DNA of 64,000 bases from Eretmocerus hayati (taxonomy: Eukaryota; Arthropoda; Insecta; Hymenoptera; Aphelinidae), in the NCBI GenBank assembly GCA_029851415.1, contig CM056742.1:75382748-75446747 (forward strand). Reading direction: 5' to 3'. Under the pieces are notes generated by a model. That model made no database searches. It was not told the origin of the DNA and saw nothing but the letters and a program-made list of their open reading frames with translations. Position numbers and translations under genes: made by a program. Shown piece by piece: positions 22,652 through 33,029 of this stretch; position 1 is the first letter of the stretch, and the number at the start of each line of letters is the position of its first letter.

Positions 22652-23540
22652 CTTGGGGCTGATTCTGTGTGATATCTACAAAAATCAGTAATATCGTACG
22701 ATTTACGTACAAATTTTCAAGTGCGCTCAAGCCCGCAAGTGTGGCGAGAGCGGGTGAAACAATCAGCGCGAGCCAATACACAGATGAGCGTGGAAGATCA
22801 TCGCTCTGAAATTTCGGTCGAATCACAAGTTGCAAGTCCGGGCAGAAGCTTGAGCTCACGAGGTGAGGTGGGGTCGAGCGGTAAGTAACACGCTCACACA
22901 CGCAGAAGCATACCACACATTAGCAGCTTTGCGTAAAGTCGAGCGCAAGAGAGAGTGAGTGAGACAGCGCACACAGTGTACAGTGCACTACTCGAACATA
23001 TGGCCTGAGACTCGACGATGTCCGATCGGCCGAGTTAGGGGTACTCAGCGAGAGAGAGACTCTCGAGAGAGGCACTGAGATCAGGTGCGCGGCGCGGCAA
23101 CAGGGGCTTGCACGCGTCAACGACTGTTCAAATCGTACATCAGGTGATTGACTGCTCTACCCAATGAAAGCTCACACGGACAAGACTGAGGTCACGTGTG
23201 GCGCGATGAAAATTTGACCATCTTGGCCGTTAGAGCGTCGCGCGAGAAATAGGAGATCTCTCCTGTAGATGAGCCCCGCGTGTAGCTGCAAGCTTACACA
23301 GGATTTATGGGTGTCGCGCGACGATGCGTTCTTGACTCGCACGCAATGGTGGTGGAGTCACTTTACCGTACAATGCTCGTGCGTCGCTCAGCTCGTTGAT
23401 GATAAGCAAAGAGCGAGGGAAGAGGCGCCAAAATGTGGCGCGATTGCCACGCGGGAAATCGTGAAAATCGATTGTCAACTCACTGCGAGTGACTGAAGTT
23501 CACCACGAGATCGGTGAAAATCTGCTCCTGCCGGCTCCTC
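22652..23540 (-). other. BEL#2 untranslated leader
   Basis: About 890 bp lie between the primer-binding site and the gag start, with a GC-rich part near 22980-23480. A minus-strand open frame at 22641-22916 lacks any known motif. I regard the leader as non-coding. Confidence 0.55.
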
Positions 23541-23559
23541 ATCCGGCTCGAAGGACCAA
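23541..23559 (-). other. BEL#2 primer-binding site
   Basis: On the minus strand TTGGTCCTTCGAGCCGGAT follows the LTR end CCCGAACA immediately. It is the same primer type as in BEL#1. Confidence 0.85.
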
Positions 23560-24049
23560 TGTTCGGGAGTTGAGGTGCTCCCCTTGGGGTTGAAATACGG
23601 GGATTAAGAGTCTGGAGCGGGGTTGGTGATCCAAGCCAGTGATTAGTGGAGTTCCTGTTACCTGACAGGAAATCACATTTATCCACCAAAACTTACGATC
23701 TAAATACACAGTTTGTCACTCGCGTTCAATGCCCTAAATCAGTCGTGCGAGGATGCGCTTTTCTCACAATCCACGGGCACACACAAAAGGTACTTTGGTC
23801 GATATGATCGGCCGATAGTCGATAAATATGCGTAGATAATGAGCGATTGTTGCGTGTACGGGGTGGACAAAGATCCGCCGTGAGATGAACTAATTTGGAG
23901 CTCTTGCGAGCTCTATAGAGAAGAGATAAGGCACGAACACGGCTATTGTGATATTGGTGACATCGAACTCAATATAATCCCACTATTTCCGGGGGGGGGG
24001 GGGGGGCAAGCGAGCGCATCTCGCTGTACAAATGTTCGAATCCTGAACA
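23560..24049 (-). repeat. BEL#2 5' LTR
   Basis: This 490-bp LTR reads TGTTCAGG...CCGAACA on the minus strand. It is a direct copy of 10374-10930 and is followed on the right by the GTGAC duplication and satellite. It holds a run of 16 G's at 23991-24006 that is absent from the other copy. Confidence 0.88.
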
Positions 24050-24734
24050 GTGACGATATCGATTAATTTCAAAGCCCGCTGATGACTTGGATACCCGTAT
24101 TTTCCGAATTTCTCGACGGATATCACATGGAGACCATCGTATTTGAGATATTCTGGGTCATAAACCGAGGTGGAAGAATTTGTGCCTCTGGAAAAACGCT
24201 GCAGATGAGGAGATATACATGTCCAGTACCGAAATGGATTATTTCCGAGGCCCGGTCAAGACTTGATTCCGCGTATTTTCCGAGTTCCCAAGTGGTGCAA
24301 CTTGTATCGCGGTGTTCTGCCTCAATGAATGAGCCTATTCAAACCCCTAATTCCATCAGGGAATGTTCTGATCGCCGCAAGGGACTCCCCGGAACATATT
24401 CTGGTTGTTTCATCAAAAGCCGAGAAGGAATCGTGCATGTATCTCCCGAATTTTCAACCCAAAACCGTGAAATCCATTTAGTATCGGGGTATTTGGCCGC
24501 CCCACACAGCCAATCCAATTTATGCTTCGGAGAAAACACAGTAAATTAGTAGGTGAGAGTGCATAGTGTCGATATCGATCAATTCCAAAGCCCGCTGATG
24601 GCTTGGATAACCGTATTTCCCCAATCTCCCGCCGGATGTCATATGGATACCATCATATTTCAGAAATTCTGGGTTATAAACCGAATTCAAAGAATTTCTG
24701 CCTCGAGAAAAATACTGCAGATGAGTAGATATGG
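24050..24734 (+). repeat. trimeric satellite, array part 4 (about 1.3 units)
   Basis: GATATCGAT at 24055 recurs at 24571 (516 bp). Three monomer cores start near 24089 (GGATACCCGTATTTTCC), 24265 (GATTCCGCGTATTTTCC) and 24428 (GAATCGTGCATGTATCTCC), and the next at 24606. The spacings are 176, 163 and 178 bp. Confidence 0.9.
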
Positions 24735-24905
24735 GAAATTCTGGAGCAAGCTGGACAAAATCGTCACCAGGGGGGTCGGGGAAAAATGTGAAATAATTTT
24801 TTCCAGTACCTGCTATGTTGACATAGTGCAAAACAATTTTTTTTCGATTTTTTTGACCCTCCCCGTGGGCCCTGAGGCCTGTAAAAGGGCCATTTCAGGC
24901 CCTTG
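24735..24905 (+). repeat. left terminal inverted repeat of the large element
   Basis: Matching landmarks with the right end are AGCAAGCTGGACAAAATCGT, GTGGGCCCTGAGGCCTG and GGGCCATTTCAGGCCC. All are found reverse-complemented at 35487-35650. Confidence 0.78.
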
Positions 24906-24914
24906 CTGGCTTAT

Positions 24915-25600
24915 TTTGGGAAAGTCACAGCTCCAATGGAATATAATATTTTTCGATGTACCTGGGCGCATTTTCTCGTGAATGCAAGTCCTTCTGAGAA
25001 AAAAATTACCCAAGGCCGATAATTGACCCTGGACACCTCTGAGAGCTATGCACTAAGAGCAAATTCTATCGATTTTTCCGTCATCTTGTGGACGACCTAG
25101 GCCCGACTAGGAAGGTGATAATTGACTCCTGCCAGCAGTCTTTTCGAAGGTCTTGGAGAATCCTACCATTTGACCACTGGTAAAAATCGATTATTGTACT
25201 TTTTATAGGAGCTACAACAGTGGGGAAACAAGCATTTTTGAAAGAAATCGAAACTTTGAGAGAGGAACTTGATAACGTCCGTGATACTTATCTACCAAAC
25301 TCCTCCAGTATGTCCTTTGAGGTTTCTACTCATACAAAAAAAATTTTTGGGAGGTCAATTTTTCCTATTTTCTTCATAACGCATCCCAAAGAGCTGTTTC
25401 TTGCAATTTTCTCAAACACGTCATCATTGGCCATGGCCGAATATGCTTCTATCCAACTCAATTCGCACCAGAGTATATGGAGGTACTCTTTCAATTACCC
25501 CCAAACATGTATAAAAACTTGCGGGGACGATTCTCGTGCCAGAGACGAGCTGTGGGTTATATTTGCCGAGTCAAAAATGGACATTATTTTGTCCGTCTGA
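24915..25600 (+). repeat. left arm of long internal inverted repeat
   Basis: It pairs with 26705-27395 over nearly 700 bp. Paired landmarks include TCGATTATTGTACTTTT with AAAGTACAATAATCGA, and CTCCTCCAGTATGT with ACATACTGGAGGAG. Open frames in both arms are by-products. Confidence 0.85.
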
Positions 25601-25602
25601 AT

Positions 25603-25944
25603 GCAGGAGGCCGTGAGCATGGTTTCACTCATTCTAGCTCGCAAATGAAACATTGAGCTGGAGTGGAGATTTACACATACTCTTCCGACTCAAAATGACC
25701 ACCTAGACGAAATTCCGAGGTCAGTTTTGCTCTAAATAGTCGTCCCTTCGCCCCTCAAAAACTTAGATTCTGTCGACGGGTTCTGACACCGTTGAGGCAC
25801 TAGACGATATTCTAGAGCTGAACTGAGCTTGGAATTGTGTTCAAATGGTCATTTTGAGTCGGAAAAAAATGTTTGAATCTCCATTCTAGCCCAATGTTCC
25901 ATTTGCGAGCTAGAATGATCAAGACCATACTCACGGCCTCCTGC
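25603..25944. repeat. nested hairpin, arms about 105 bp
   Basis: GCAGGAGGCCGTGAGCATGG at 25603 pairs with the end of the block at 25944. The arms run 25603-25705 and 25836-25944, meeting at TCCGACTCAAAATGACCA. It sits just inside the left long arm. Confidence 0.85.
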
Positions 25945-26704
25945 ACTCAGATGGCCATGTGACGGTTTTAGTGACTCGTCACTTGCAGGCAAAGCCTGCT
26001 TTCATTTGAGAAGCTCAGGGAGTGAGCAATTGCTGTCATTGTTCAAGAAATCAGGAGAGGGGAGCCCTGAATGAGCACACACTCGATTAAAATTAAGAAT
26101 GAAAGGGCATATATTCAAGAAAAACTATTTACCGATCGGCCCGCTGACCGTTAAGAAGGATCAGGCCCGAGCACGATTATCGAGGGCTCATTTGGGAGAA
26201 ATACAATCTATAAGCCCAGAAAGAGGAGAGAGAGATTGGCGAGAGGCACTTACAATATGAATGGCCTTGACGCAGGATGGTGACTCGACCTCAGATCGGG
26301 CACCGGCCCTCGCAGCTCACGGCGATCAGGCAGCTCGCAATTGTCCCAGACGATGGTGATCTTGGTCATAGACCACGGCACAGAGTATATACAATGCACG
26401 CACCGGAGCCCCGGCTAAATCGTGCCAAGGACGGGCTCCAGGCGGCGTGGACAACGCGCACGATGAGCTCGATAGGCGGTGCGAGCGCTCCGAAACGTCA
26501 CGACGGAATGTATAGCAAAAGGCTGCTGGCCGGAGCAGCATTGGCTTGCGCCAGGGACGGCTCAAAATATGGGGCGCGCGGGCCCTACTAAGATGCCATC
26601 TCTCTGTCTCTGTCCCTCTTACCTGGCTAAACTATGCAGCAACTCTTCTCGTGCTTAAGCTGTAACACAAAATGTTATCATTACAATATTCGGTCCAAGG
26701 AGAG
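25945..26704. other. loop region of the inverted repeat, GC-rich centre
   Basis: There is no recognisable gene. Positions 26240-26600 are GC-rich and give open frames on both strands (26277-26591 +, 26326-26565 -) with no motif. The composition differs sharply from the AT-rich arms. Confidence 0.4.
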
Positions 26705-27395
26705 AGGAAGACGGACTGACAGCCGAAATAATGCCCATTTTTGACTCTGCAAATATTTCGCCCCTGGCTCGAGAATCGTCTCCGCAAGTTTGTAAACATA
26801 TTTGGGGGTACTTGGGGAAGTACTTTCATATACTTTGGGGCAAATTGAGTGGGATGGAAGCATATGCGACCATGGACGATGATGACTTATTTGAGAGAAT
26901 AGCAGAAAACGGCACTTTGGGATGCGTTCTCAAGAAAAAAAAAGAAGAAAACGACCTCCCAAGAAATTTTTTCGTATAAGAAGACACCTCAAAGAACATA
27001 CTGGAGGAGTTTGGTGGATGAGTATCATCGACGTTTACAGTATTTCACTCTCAAAGTTTCAATTATTTAAAAAAATGCTCGTTTTCCTACTGCTGTAGCT
27101 CCTATGAAAAGTACAATAATCGATTTTTACCAGTGGACGAATTGTAGGGTTTTCCAAGACCTTCAAAATGACCATTGGCAGAAGTCGATTATCATCTTTC
27201 TAGTTGGACCTAGGTCGTCCACAAAATGACGTAAAAATCGCTAAAATTTGATCTCAGTGAATAGCTTCCAGAAGTGGCCAGGGTCAATTATCGTCCATGG
27301 GCAATTCTCTCCTCAAAAGTACTCGCATTTACGAGAAGGATGAGTCCAGGGAGGTCGAAAAATACTCGATTCGGTTGGTGCTGTGATTTTCCAAA
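26705..27395 (-). repeat. right arm of long internal inverted repeat
   Basis: It is the reverse complement, with substitutions and small indels, of 24915-25600. Similarity fades near GTGATTTTCCAAAGTAGG. Confidence 0.85.
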
Positions 27396-28476
27396 GTAGG
27401 TCAAAAATACGCTGCTGAAAGAGAATAGCAGAAAGCTTTCTCTTAGCGAGATGTGCGATAACTCAGAAAGGATGTAATTTTTCAAGTGACAATTCCTCTA
27501 TCACTTCCCCATACATCTTTTTGAAGCGACTTCAACTTTGGGTGCATGAAATTCGGTTTCAACCAACTGATATAGGTTGATGAATGGGTAAGTATCTCTG
27601 TATGTAATTGAAAGGTAGATAGGTTAATTGTGGGAGGAGATAAGAGACTAGAGGGAGATCGAGATGAGATTTTGTTGAGTTACTCTCACGAGATTGACTC
27701 TCAGGGGAACTCAGATGTTCTAGAGAAGAGTTGTTTGGGCAAGATATATCGTTTGGTTGAGATGGAATCCTCATACAGTTGCTGTAAAAATGATCAAGAT
27801 GAAGTTCTTTGTGAAATCGTTGATTTTTCGAGGATATGTTGAATTTGAATGATATTCAAAGAAATTTAGAAAAGGAGCTGTTGCAAATAAGGCGAAATCA
27901 GGCCCAAACATTTGGCTGAATCATATTTTTACATGACTCGGCTAATGCAAGCTAATTTTGATCATCGGATTTGTTGATTAAGTGACATAGATCGATATTG
28001 GATTACTCCAATTTGATCTATGTACCTTCAAGGCACCTCGCAATTCGAGTGTCGCAACTCGAAGGATTTTGATGGAATTTCAAATACATGAAAAATGAGA
28101 TGAGAAACGAAAAATTTTGATTCTACGCTAGATGTTGGCGCGTTTCGTCTTTCCTCTCCAGATCAGAATCTTCAGGGGGGCTGAAGAGATCCGAGTAGAG
28201 GTTGGTCCCCGACGTCACCTAGCCAAAGTGGCTTGATGGTCATGATTTTGATCGGGCTTATATGTTACACGAGGGCTTTTGCAGCCACGTGCGAGAAAGG
28301 TTTCCATCTCGGTTGTTTATTCGCCGACAACCGGTGACAATTAGAATCAATTTTTGTCTCGATCGATGTGAACGATCGAGACTTTATCGCTCGCGGGAAT
28401 TTCGAACCATATTATTACATGACTCGGCTAATGCAAGCTAATCTTAATCAACGGATTGGTTGATTAAGTGACATAG
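27396..28476. other. unassigned sequence with a local duplication
   Basis: No gene is recognised. The segment ACATGACTCGGCTAATGCAA with the following TGATTAAGTGACATAG occurs at about 27932-27996 and again at 28416-28476. The second copy is the LINE insertion site. After the LINE the same context continues (GATATTGGATTACTCC at 33273, as at 27999). Confidence 0.6.
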
Positions 28477-29142
28477 TGACTTTTTTCCGCTAGGTGGCGG
28501 AACGGTAAACATCTGAGACTCGATCGTTCCACAGTAATATCGATAAATCTGTTAAAACGGACTGTTAAAGTATTGTGCAGTAGCAATTTCTGAGTGTAAA
28601 ATAAAAATGTGAGTGCATTGAGTGTTACGGTTTAACAGATGTCCCGTCGGATAAAGTGACTTTTTCGTATTCTGTGGGTTTAAGTCGCAAGCCATAGTTA
28701 AGGCTTCGTATGTACACGGCGCGGCATCTATAGTAGTGTGTGTGTGCGACTGATTATTGGTTGCAGATGATTGCTGCTGACAAAAAGACTGATCGTTCAA
28801 GTGAATCTTAATCAGGAAGTTGTAATGGACATTCCTCATTTTTCCTCATGTTACAGTATCTTTAACTGTGCCGCACTAAACATGATTGTTGTGAAGAGTC
28901 AGTTACAGTAGTTCAAATTGTAGCCCATAGCTGTATGTGTGTGTGGCAAACTGATCGGCTGATCGGCGGAGCTGTACATTTGCTGTCTCTCTTGCACTCT
29001 TGGAAGATTTGTTTACTCACAGTATTGCTGTAGATATCCACCAGCTGAGCGACTGTTGCATAGTATACGTATAGAACCCGTCTACGATTGTATACCACTT
29101 GTATATGTGTATCAGAACTGAACCTTGTTTACAATTGTGATT
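28477..29142 (+). promoter_or_regulatory. LINE-B 5' UTR with presumed internal promoter
   Basis: These 666 bp start TGACTTTTTTCCGCTAGG. LINEs of this type need a promoter inside the 5' UTR. No TATA box is evident near the start. The exact promoter elements cannot be read from sequence alone. Confidence 0.5.
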
Positions 29143-30135
29143 ATGTCTGCCTGCCAATCGTGTGACTGTGCTTTTGTTGAAGGAGACTTGATTGCAGCAT
29201 GCAATCTCTGTACTTTACTTTACCATGCAACTAAAGAATGTGCGGGCGTTTCGGCGTCTGAGATAAAAGTGCTTCAACTCAAGACGAAGACACCAATGTT
29301 GGTCTATAAGTGTGCCGATTGTAAAGCTAATGGTAATGTTCACCCGAGTCTGGTTGAATGTGTATCTGCACTCCAGAGTTCAATGCAGAACCTGGCTACA
29401 ATTGTGGAATCAGTCAAGGCCGTCCCTAATGATGTGGAGGCATTACGAGCAGAAGTGCAAGAAATGCGTCCTGAAGTGGACAAAATTTCTATGCTGGAAA
29501 CGGAAATAAATAAGTTGAAAGTATCTTTTCAGACAAATTTGGCTTCCAGGGATGAGGTTCCTGTAAGAAGTGTTACCACGGCAAATTCTGGCTACAGTCA
29601 AAATCAATCAATCGACACCATCTCTGCTGAAATAAGGGACCGTAATTTCAGGATGAATAATATCCTGCTTCATAACGTTGCTGAATCCGTTCCAATTGGT
29701 GATGTATCAAAGGATTTGCAGAGAGTAAAGAACTACTTGCAGGTGACTGAAGGTCTCAAGCTTGAGCTTATAAATATTCGTAGAATTGGATGTGCCCTAG
29801 GCAAAGATAAGCCCCGTCCAGTACTAGTTCGGTTTACTTCTCATGCTGAAGTGTTGTCAGTAATGAAAAATAGGACGAGCCTCCCACATGGAATATCAGC
29901 CTCCACTGATAGAACCGTTGCGCAGAGAGAGCAGCTGAGAGCCTTGAGAGATCAAGTGAAACGTATCAACGATGAAAAAGGTTATCGCTGCAAGACTATA
30001 AAATACATCAATGGAACACCAACAATTATTGATAACAAGAATACTCCTGGTCAGCAACATCAAGTATCAGATCCAGCAAGTCAGTCGGGATCTGCGGACC
30101 CTCAGATGGGTGGACTGCCTCATGCAAAAAACTAA
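29143..30135 (+). CDS. LINE-B ORF1, PHD-finger RNA-binding protein
   Basis: This 330-residue protein is the nucleic-acid-binding partner of the LINE. I start it at the ATG at 29143 (MSACQSCDCAF); the frame is open a little upstream but only with non-ATG codons. Residues 1-60 form a Cys/His-rich PHD-like finger: CQSCDCAF, CNLCTLLYHATKEC and VYKCADCK. A coiled-coil-like segment follows (about residues 70-130, VEALRAEVQEMRPEVDKI). An RRM-like middle then contains RDRNFRMNNILLHNVAES, RRIGCALGKDKPRPVLVRF and LRDQVKRINDEKGYRCKT. The tail is Gln/Ser-rich. PHD-containing ORF1 is known from CR1-like LINEs. The frame ends GCA AAA AAC TAA, a slippery heptamer at the stop. Confidence 0.85.
   Translation: MSACQSCDCAFVEGDLIAACNLCTLLYHATKECAGVSASEIKVLQLKTKTPMLVYKCADCKANGNVHPSLVECVSALQSSMQNLATIVESVKAVPNDVEALRAEVQEMRPEVDKISMLETEINKLKVSFQTNLASRDEVPVRSVTTANSGYSQNQSIDTISAEIRDRNFRMNNILLHNVAESVPIGDVSKDLQRVKNYLQVTEGLKLELINIRRIGCALGKDKPRPVLVRFTSHAEVLSVMKNRTSLPHGISASTDRTVAQREQLRALRDQVKRINDEKGYRCKTIKYINGTPTIIDNKNTPGQQHQVSDPASQSGSADPQMGGLPHAKN
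30126..30132 (+). promoter_or_regulatory. predicted -1 ribosomal frameshift site (A AAA AAC)
   Basis: The heptamer A-AAA-AAC lies in ORF1 phase as gcA AAA AAC, directly before the TAA at 30133-30135. A -1 slip gives AAA AAA CTA ACT and enters the ORF2 frame, which is open from 30036. ORF2 has no ATG before its endonuclease motifs. I did not find an obvious pseudoknot downstream. Stop-and-restart is the alternative. Confidence 0.6.
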
Positions 30136-33029
30136 CTCGTAGCAAGGAATCTGTTCTATTTTACTATCAAAACGCCCATTCTATTGTGAACAAACTCACT
30201 TCGATAAAAACTAACGTCCATCTTTTTACACAGACTCCTGATATAATTGCTATTACAGAAACTTGGTTGAAACCTTATATTCTGACTACTGAAATTGGTC
30301 TCGAAAATTTCATTATTCATAGAGCAGACAGAAAAATCAAACGTGGTGGAGGAGTGTTGATTGGTATTGCAAAAACCCGGAAGTTCAAGACTAAGAAGAT
30401 CTTTGATGGGGATCTACTTGGGGCAGACGTCTTAATAGTGAGTGTTTCTGGAAAAAATTCGAAATATATCGTTGCTGTAGTGTACATCCCGCCAGACTCT
30501 TTGCAAGCAGTGTATCAGGCAGTAGCTGACTGCCTTGATGAAACTATGACTAAATTCTCCGGCTACGAGTGCCTTGTTTGTGGTGACTTCAACTTGCCTA
30601 ATGTAAAATTGAGTGGCTTTCCTCTGAAAATTGAGGTACTGGGTCCCATCAGTCAGGACCGCCTCCAATGTGCCGAAATTTTATGTCACCTTTTTGCCGG
30701 ATCAGATGTGGCTCAAATCTATCCAGTTCATTCAAACAAAGGATATACATTGGATCTGCTTTTTGCCAACCCTGCTCTCCACAATCAACTTGCCTGTACG
30801 GACCATCTCTTTTCATGCGACGCTCATCATGAAGCATTTATTGGTGAATTTTTGAGTGATAATCCGCAATCATTTCTGAAAGAGACTGGCAGTTACTTAG
30901 ACTTTAGATCTGCAGACTATGATGGTATTATAAATGCCCTAGGTGACATAGATTTTAGTGAGGTATCCTCACATAATGGCCTCGATGATCAGGTTGCGCA
31001 TTTCAATGAAATTATTGATAGTGTAATCCGTGACAAAGTACCACTCAAATCAAATTCACAGTCTCAATTTCCTAAATGGTACGATGAAGAATTAAAGTCA
31101 TTGATTTTTGAAAAGAAACAGCTCCACATAACTTGGAAAGAAACCTCGGATCTAGACGATTATATTGAATTCAAAAAGATGAGAGCAAAATGTATTAGGC
31201 TGTCACGTATCAAATATCTAGAGTACATCAAATCTGTTGAAGATAACTTGAGATTTAATCTGAGATACTTCTGGTCCTATACAAAGAAACTTAGGAAAAC
31301 CAATAGCTTTCCAAACAACATGTACTACAAAGATCATTCGGCTAAAGATGGAGCTGGAATCTCTAATCTATTCTCAAATTACTTCAGCTCTGTGTATTCC
31401 GATTCAAATGCAGACCCTTTGGTGGTAACTGAGTGTGCGGACAAACTCGAGGATATTGTCTTAACATCTGATGAGCTTGACTCCGTTGTAAGTAATCTAG
31501 ATGAAAACGTAAAAGCAGGGCCTGATGGCATCCCAACGATTCTTGTGAAGAAATGCTGGTCAAAAATTAGTAAATGCGTGTTAGATATTTTCAATAAGTC
31601 TCTTGCTTCTGGGGTATTCCCAACTGCATGGAGAACATCTTTCATCCAGCCTATATTCAAAAGTGGCGACGTACATGACATTGAAAATCACCGACCTATA
31701 TCCATTCTTAGTTGCTTGGCAAAGGTTTTAGATGCTTGCATCGCTAATCGCTTGACAGAGTTCCTAATGTCGAAAATTATTCAAAGCCAACACGGTTTCA
31801 TGAACGGCAAATCTACAATTACAAATTTGTTAGTATACCAGGACTTTCTTGCGGATTCATTGAAGGACGACTCACAGGTAGATTCGATTTATGTAGATTT
31901 CGCCAAAGCTTTTGACTCGGTCAATCATACCAGATTACTAGCAAAATTGTTCAATGTGGGAGTTCGAGGCAATGTACATAGTTGGTTCGCATCATATCTT
32001 GCAGATAGATCCCAAGCAGTAAGAATTTCGAATTTCATATCTGATTTCTTTTCCACTCCGTCTGGTGTACCACAAGGCTCTCATCTGGGTCCAATTTTGT
32101 TCATTTTATTCATAAATGATATTGAAGATATGATCAATATGCCACAGATTCGGTTTCTAATCTATGCGGATGATGTCAAAATTTTTACAAAGATTAACTC
32201 CCCAAGGGATGCATCCTTATTACAGCAGGCACTAGACAAAATGTTGATTTGGGCGAAGCAAAATGGTCTTAGGATTAATGAAAAGAAATGTAGTATCATA
32301 TCATTTACTCGAGCTAAAACAAAATTTCTATATCAATATCTCCTTGAAGGGTCTGAGTTACAGAGAGTGGATAGTGTTTCTGATTTAGGGATTTATTTTG
32401 ACTCTAGACTAAAATATGAAGTTCATATTGATAATATGTTAACAAAAACTCACAAAATGATTGGGTTCATAAAGCGCTCCACAGCTGAATTCACGAATGT
32501 TAGAGCTATTCTATACCTGTATAAGACTCTGGTCATTCCGATACTAACGTACGGCTCTGTGATATGGTCTCCTAACTTGAAATACTTACAAATGAGAGTA
32601 GAAAAAGCTCAGAACAAAATCCTGAGATATCTTTGTTATAAGAGCGGTCATCCTATGCATTTCACTGATCACAATTATACAAATGCTCGTCGGGAATTCA
32701 ATTTGATGAGTCTATCAGAACTCCGTACCTACCACGATTGTGTAGTGGCCTATAAAATAAAAAACAATCTATTTTCCAGTGACTGCGTCAATAGCATGTT
32801 CAATGAAAGAATAGTTGGATATTTTATGCGTCATGTCCGTAGTATCAGTGAACTGTGTTGCCATTCTAATTTTATGTATTACTCAACTACGCACAGAATT
32901 AGGCGAATGTGGAACCTGTTACCTGATGAAATAAAAAATCAAGAATCGCTAGTCAACTTTAAAAGTCTATTGATATTGAAATTGAACACGACTGAGCTGT
33001 ACGATGAGTTGATTCGAGTTGTGCAATGA
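30132..33029 (+). CDS. LINE-B ORF2, endonuclease and reverse transcriptase
   Basis: ORF2 nicks target DNA and copies element RNA at the nick. From the presumed frameshift it is about 965 residues with no stop. The endonuclease starts with FYYQNAHSIVNKL, has the catalytic Glu in IIAITETWLKP, then VAVVYIPPDS, LVCGDFNLPNV and the final His pair in CDAHHEAFIGEF. RT motifs follow: AGPDGIPTILVKKCW, RPISILSCLAKVLDACI, SQHGFMNGKSTITNL, YVDFAKAFDSVNHTRLL, SGVPQGSHLGPILF and the FLIYADDVKIF box (near 32163). The C-terminal region includes ILTYGSVIWSP and the RRMWNLLPDEIKN stretch. No RNase H is seen. It fits the CR1/jockey group, and PHD in ORF1 favours CR1. First in-frame ATG comes only near 30547, inside the endonuclease. 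Confidence 0.9.
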   Translation, partial: LTRSKESVLFYYQNAHSIVNKLTSIKTNVHLFTQTPDIIAITETWLKPYILTTEIGLENFIIHRADRKIKRGGGVLIGIAKTRKFKTKKIFDGDLLGADVLIVSVSGKNSKYIVAVVYIPPDSLQAVYQAVADCLDETMTKFSGYECLVCGDFNLPNVKLSGFPLKIEVLGPISQDRLQCAEILCHLFAGSDVAQIYPVHSNKGYTLDLLFANPALHNQLACTDHLFSCDAHHEAFIGEFLSDNPQSFLKETGSYLDFRSADYDGIINALGDIDFSEVSSHNGLDDQVAHFNEIIDSVIRDKVPLKSNSQSQFPKWYDEELKSLIFEKKQLHITWKETSDLDDYIEFKKMRAKCIRLSRIKYLEYIKSVEDNLRFNLRYFWSYTKKLRKTNSFPNNMYYKDHSAKDGAGISNLFSNYFSSVYSDSNADPLVVTECADKLEDIVLTSDELDSVVSNLDENVKAGPDGIPTILVKKCWSKISKCVLDIFNKSLASGVFPTAWRTSFIQPIFKSGDVHDIENHRPISILSCLAKVLDACIANRLTEFLMSKIIQSQHGFMNGKSTITNLLVYQDFLADSLKDDSQVDSIYVDFAKAFDSVNHTRLLAKLFNVGVRGNVHSWFASYLADRSQAVRISNFISDFFSTPSGVPQGSHLGPILFILFINDIEDMINMPQIRFLIYADDVKIFTKINSPRDASLLQQALDKMLIWAKQNGLRINEKKCSIISFTRAKTKFLYQYLLEGSELQRVDSVSDLGIYFDSRLKYEVHIDNMLTKTHKMIGFIKRSTAEFTNVRAILYLYKTLVIPILTYGSVIWSPNLKYLQMRVEKAQNKILRYLCYKSGHPMHFTDHNYTNARREFNLMSLSELRTYHDCVVAYKIKNNLFSSDCVNSMFNERIVGYFMRHVRSISELCCHSNFMYYSTTHRIRRMWNLLPDEIKNQESLVNFKSLLILKLNTTELYDELIRVVQ

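Larger units (their letters stand above)
10374..24049 (-). mobile_element. BEL/Pao LTR retrotransposon BEL#2, degraded, with nested insertions
   Basis: On the minus strand the order is 5' LTR (24049-23560), primer-binding site, leader, gag, pol and 3' LTR (10374-10930 plus 18416-18430). The 5-bp target duplication GTGAC flanks it: 10369-10373 and 24050-24054. About 7.5 kb of other repeats (10931-18415) sits inside the 3' LTR. Most of the zinc-knuckle part of gag and the protease are deleted, and pol has many stops. It is a different family from BEL#1, because the LTR sequences do not match, though the primer sites do. Confidence 0.88.

Noticed and set aside
22641..22916. 91-codon minus-strand frame near the BEL#2 gag start
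   Set aside because: The gag start at 22651 is in another frame and has gag similarity; this frame has none.
10374..24049. Two independent elements rather than one BEL#2
   Set aside because: LTR copies in the same orientation, the GTGAC duplication at the outer ends and the pol order all support a single element with nested insertions.
24082..24549. 155-codon frame, plus strand
   Set aside because: It is satellite sequence, as shown by the 516-bp period, with no protein features.
25220..25600. 126-codon frame with a start resembling a coiled coil
   Set aside because: It lies in an inverted-repeat arm, and the paired arm does not keep the frame.
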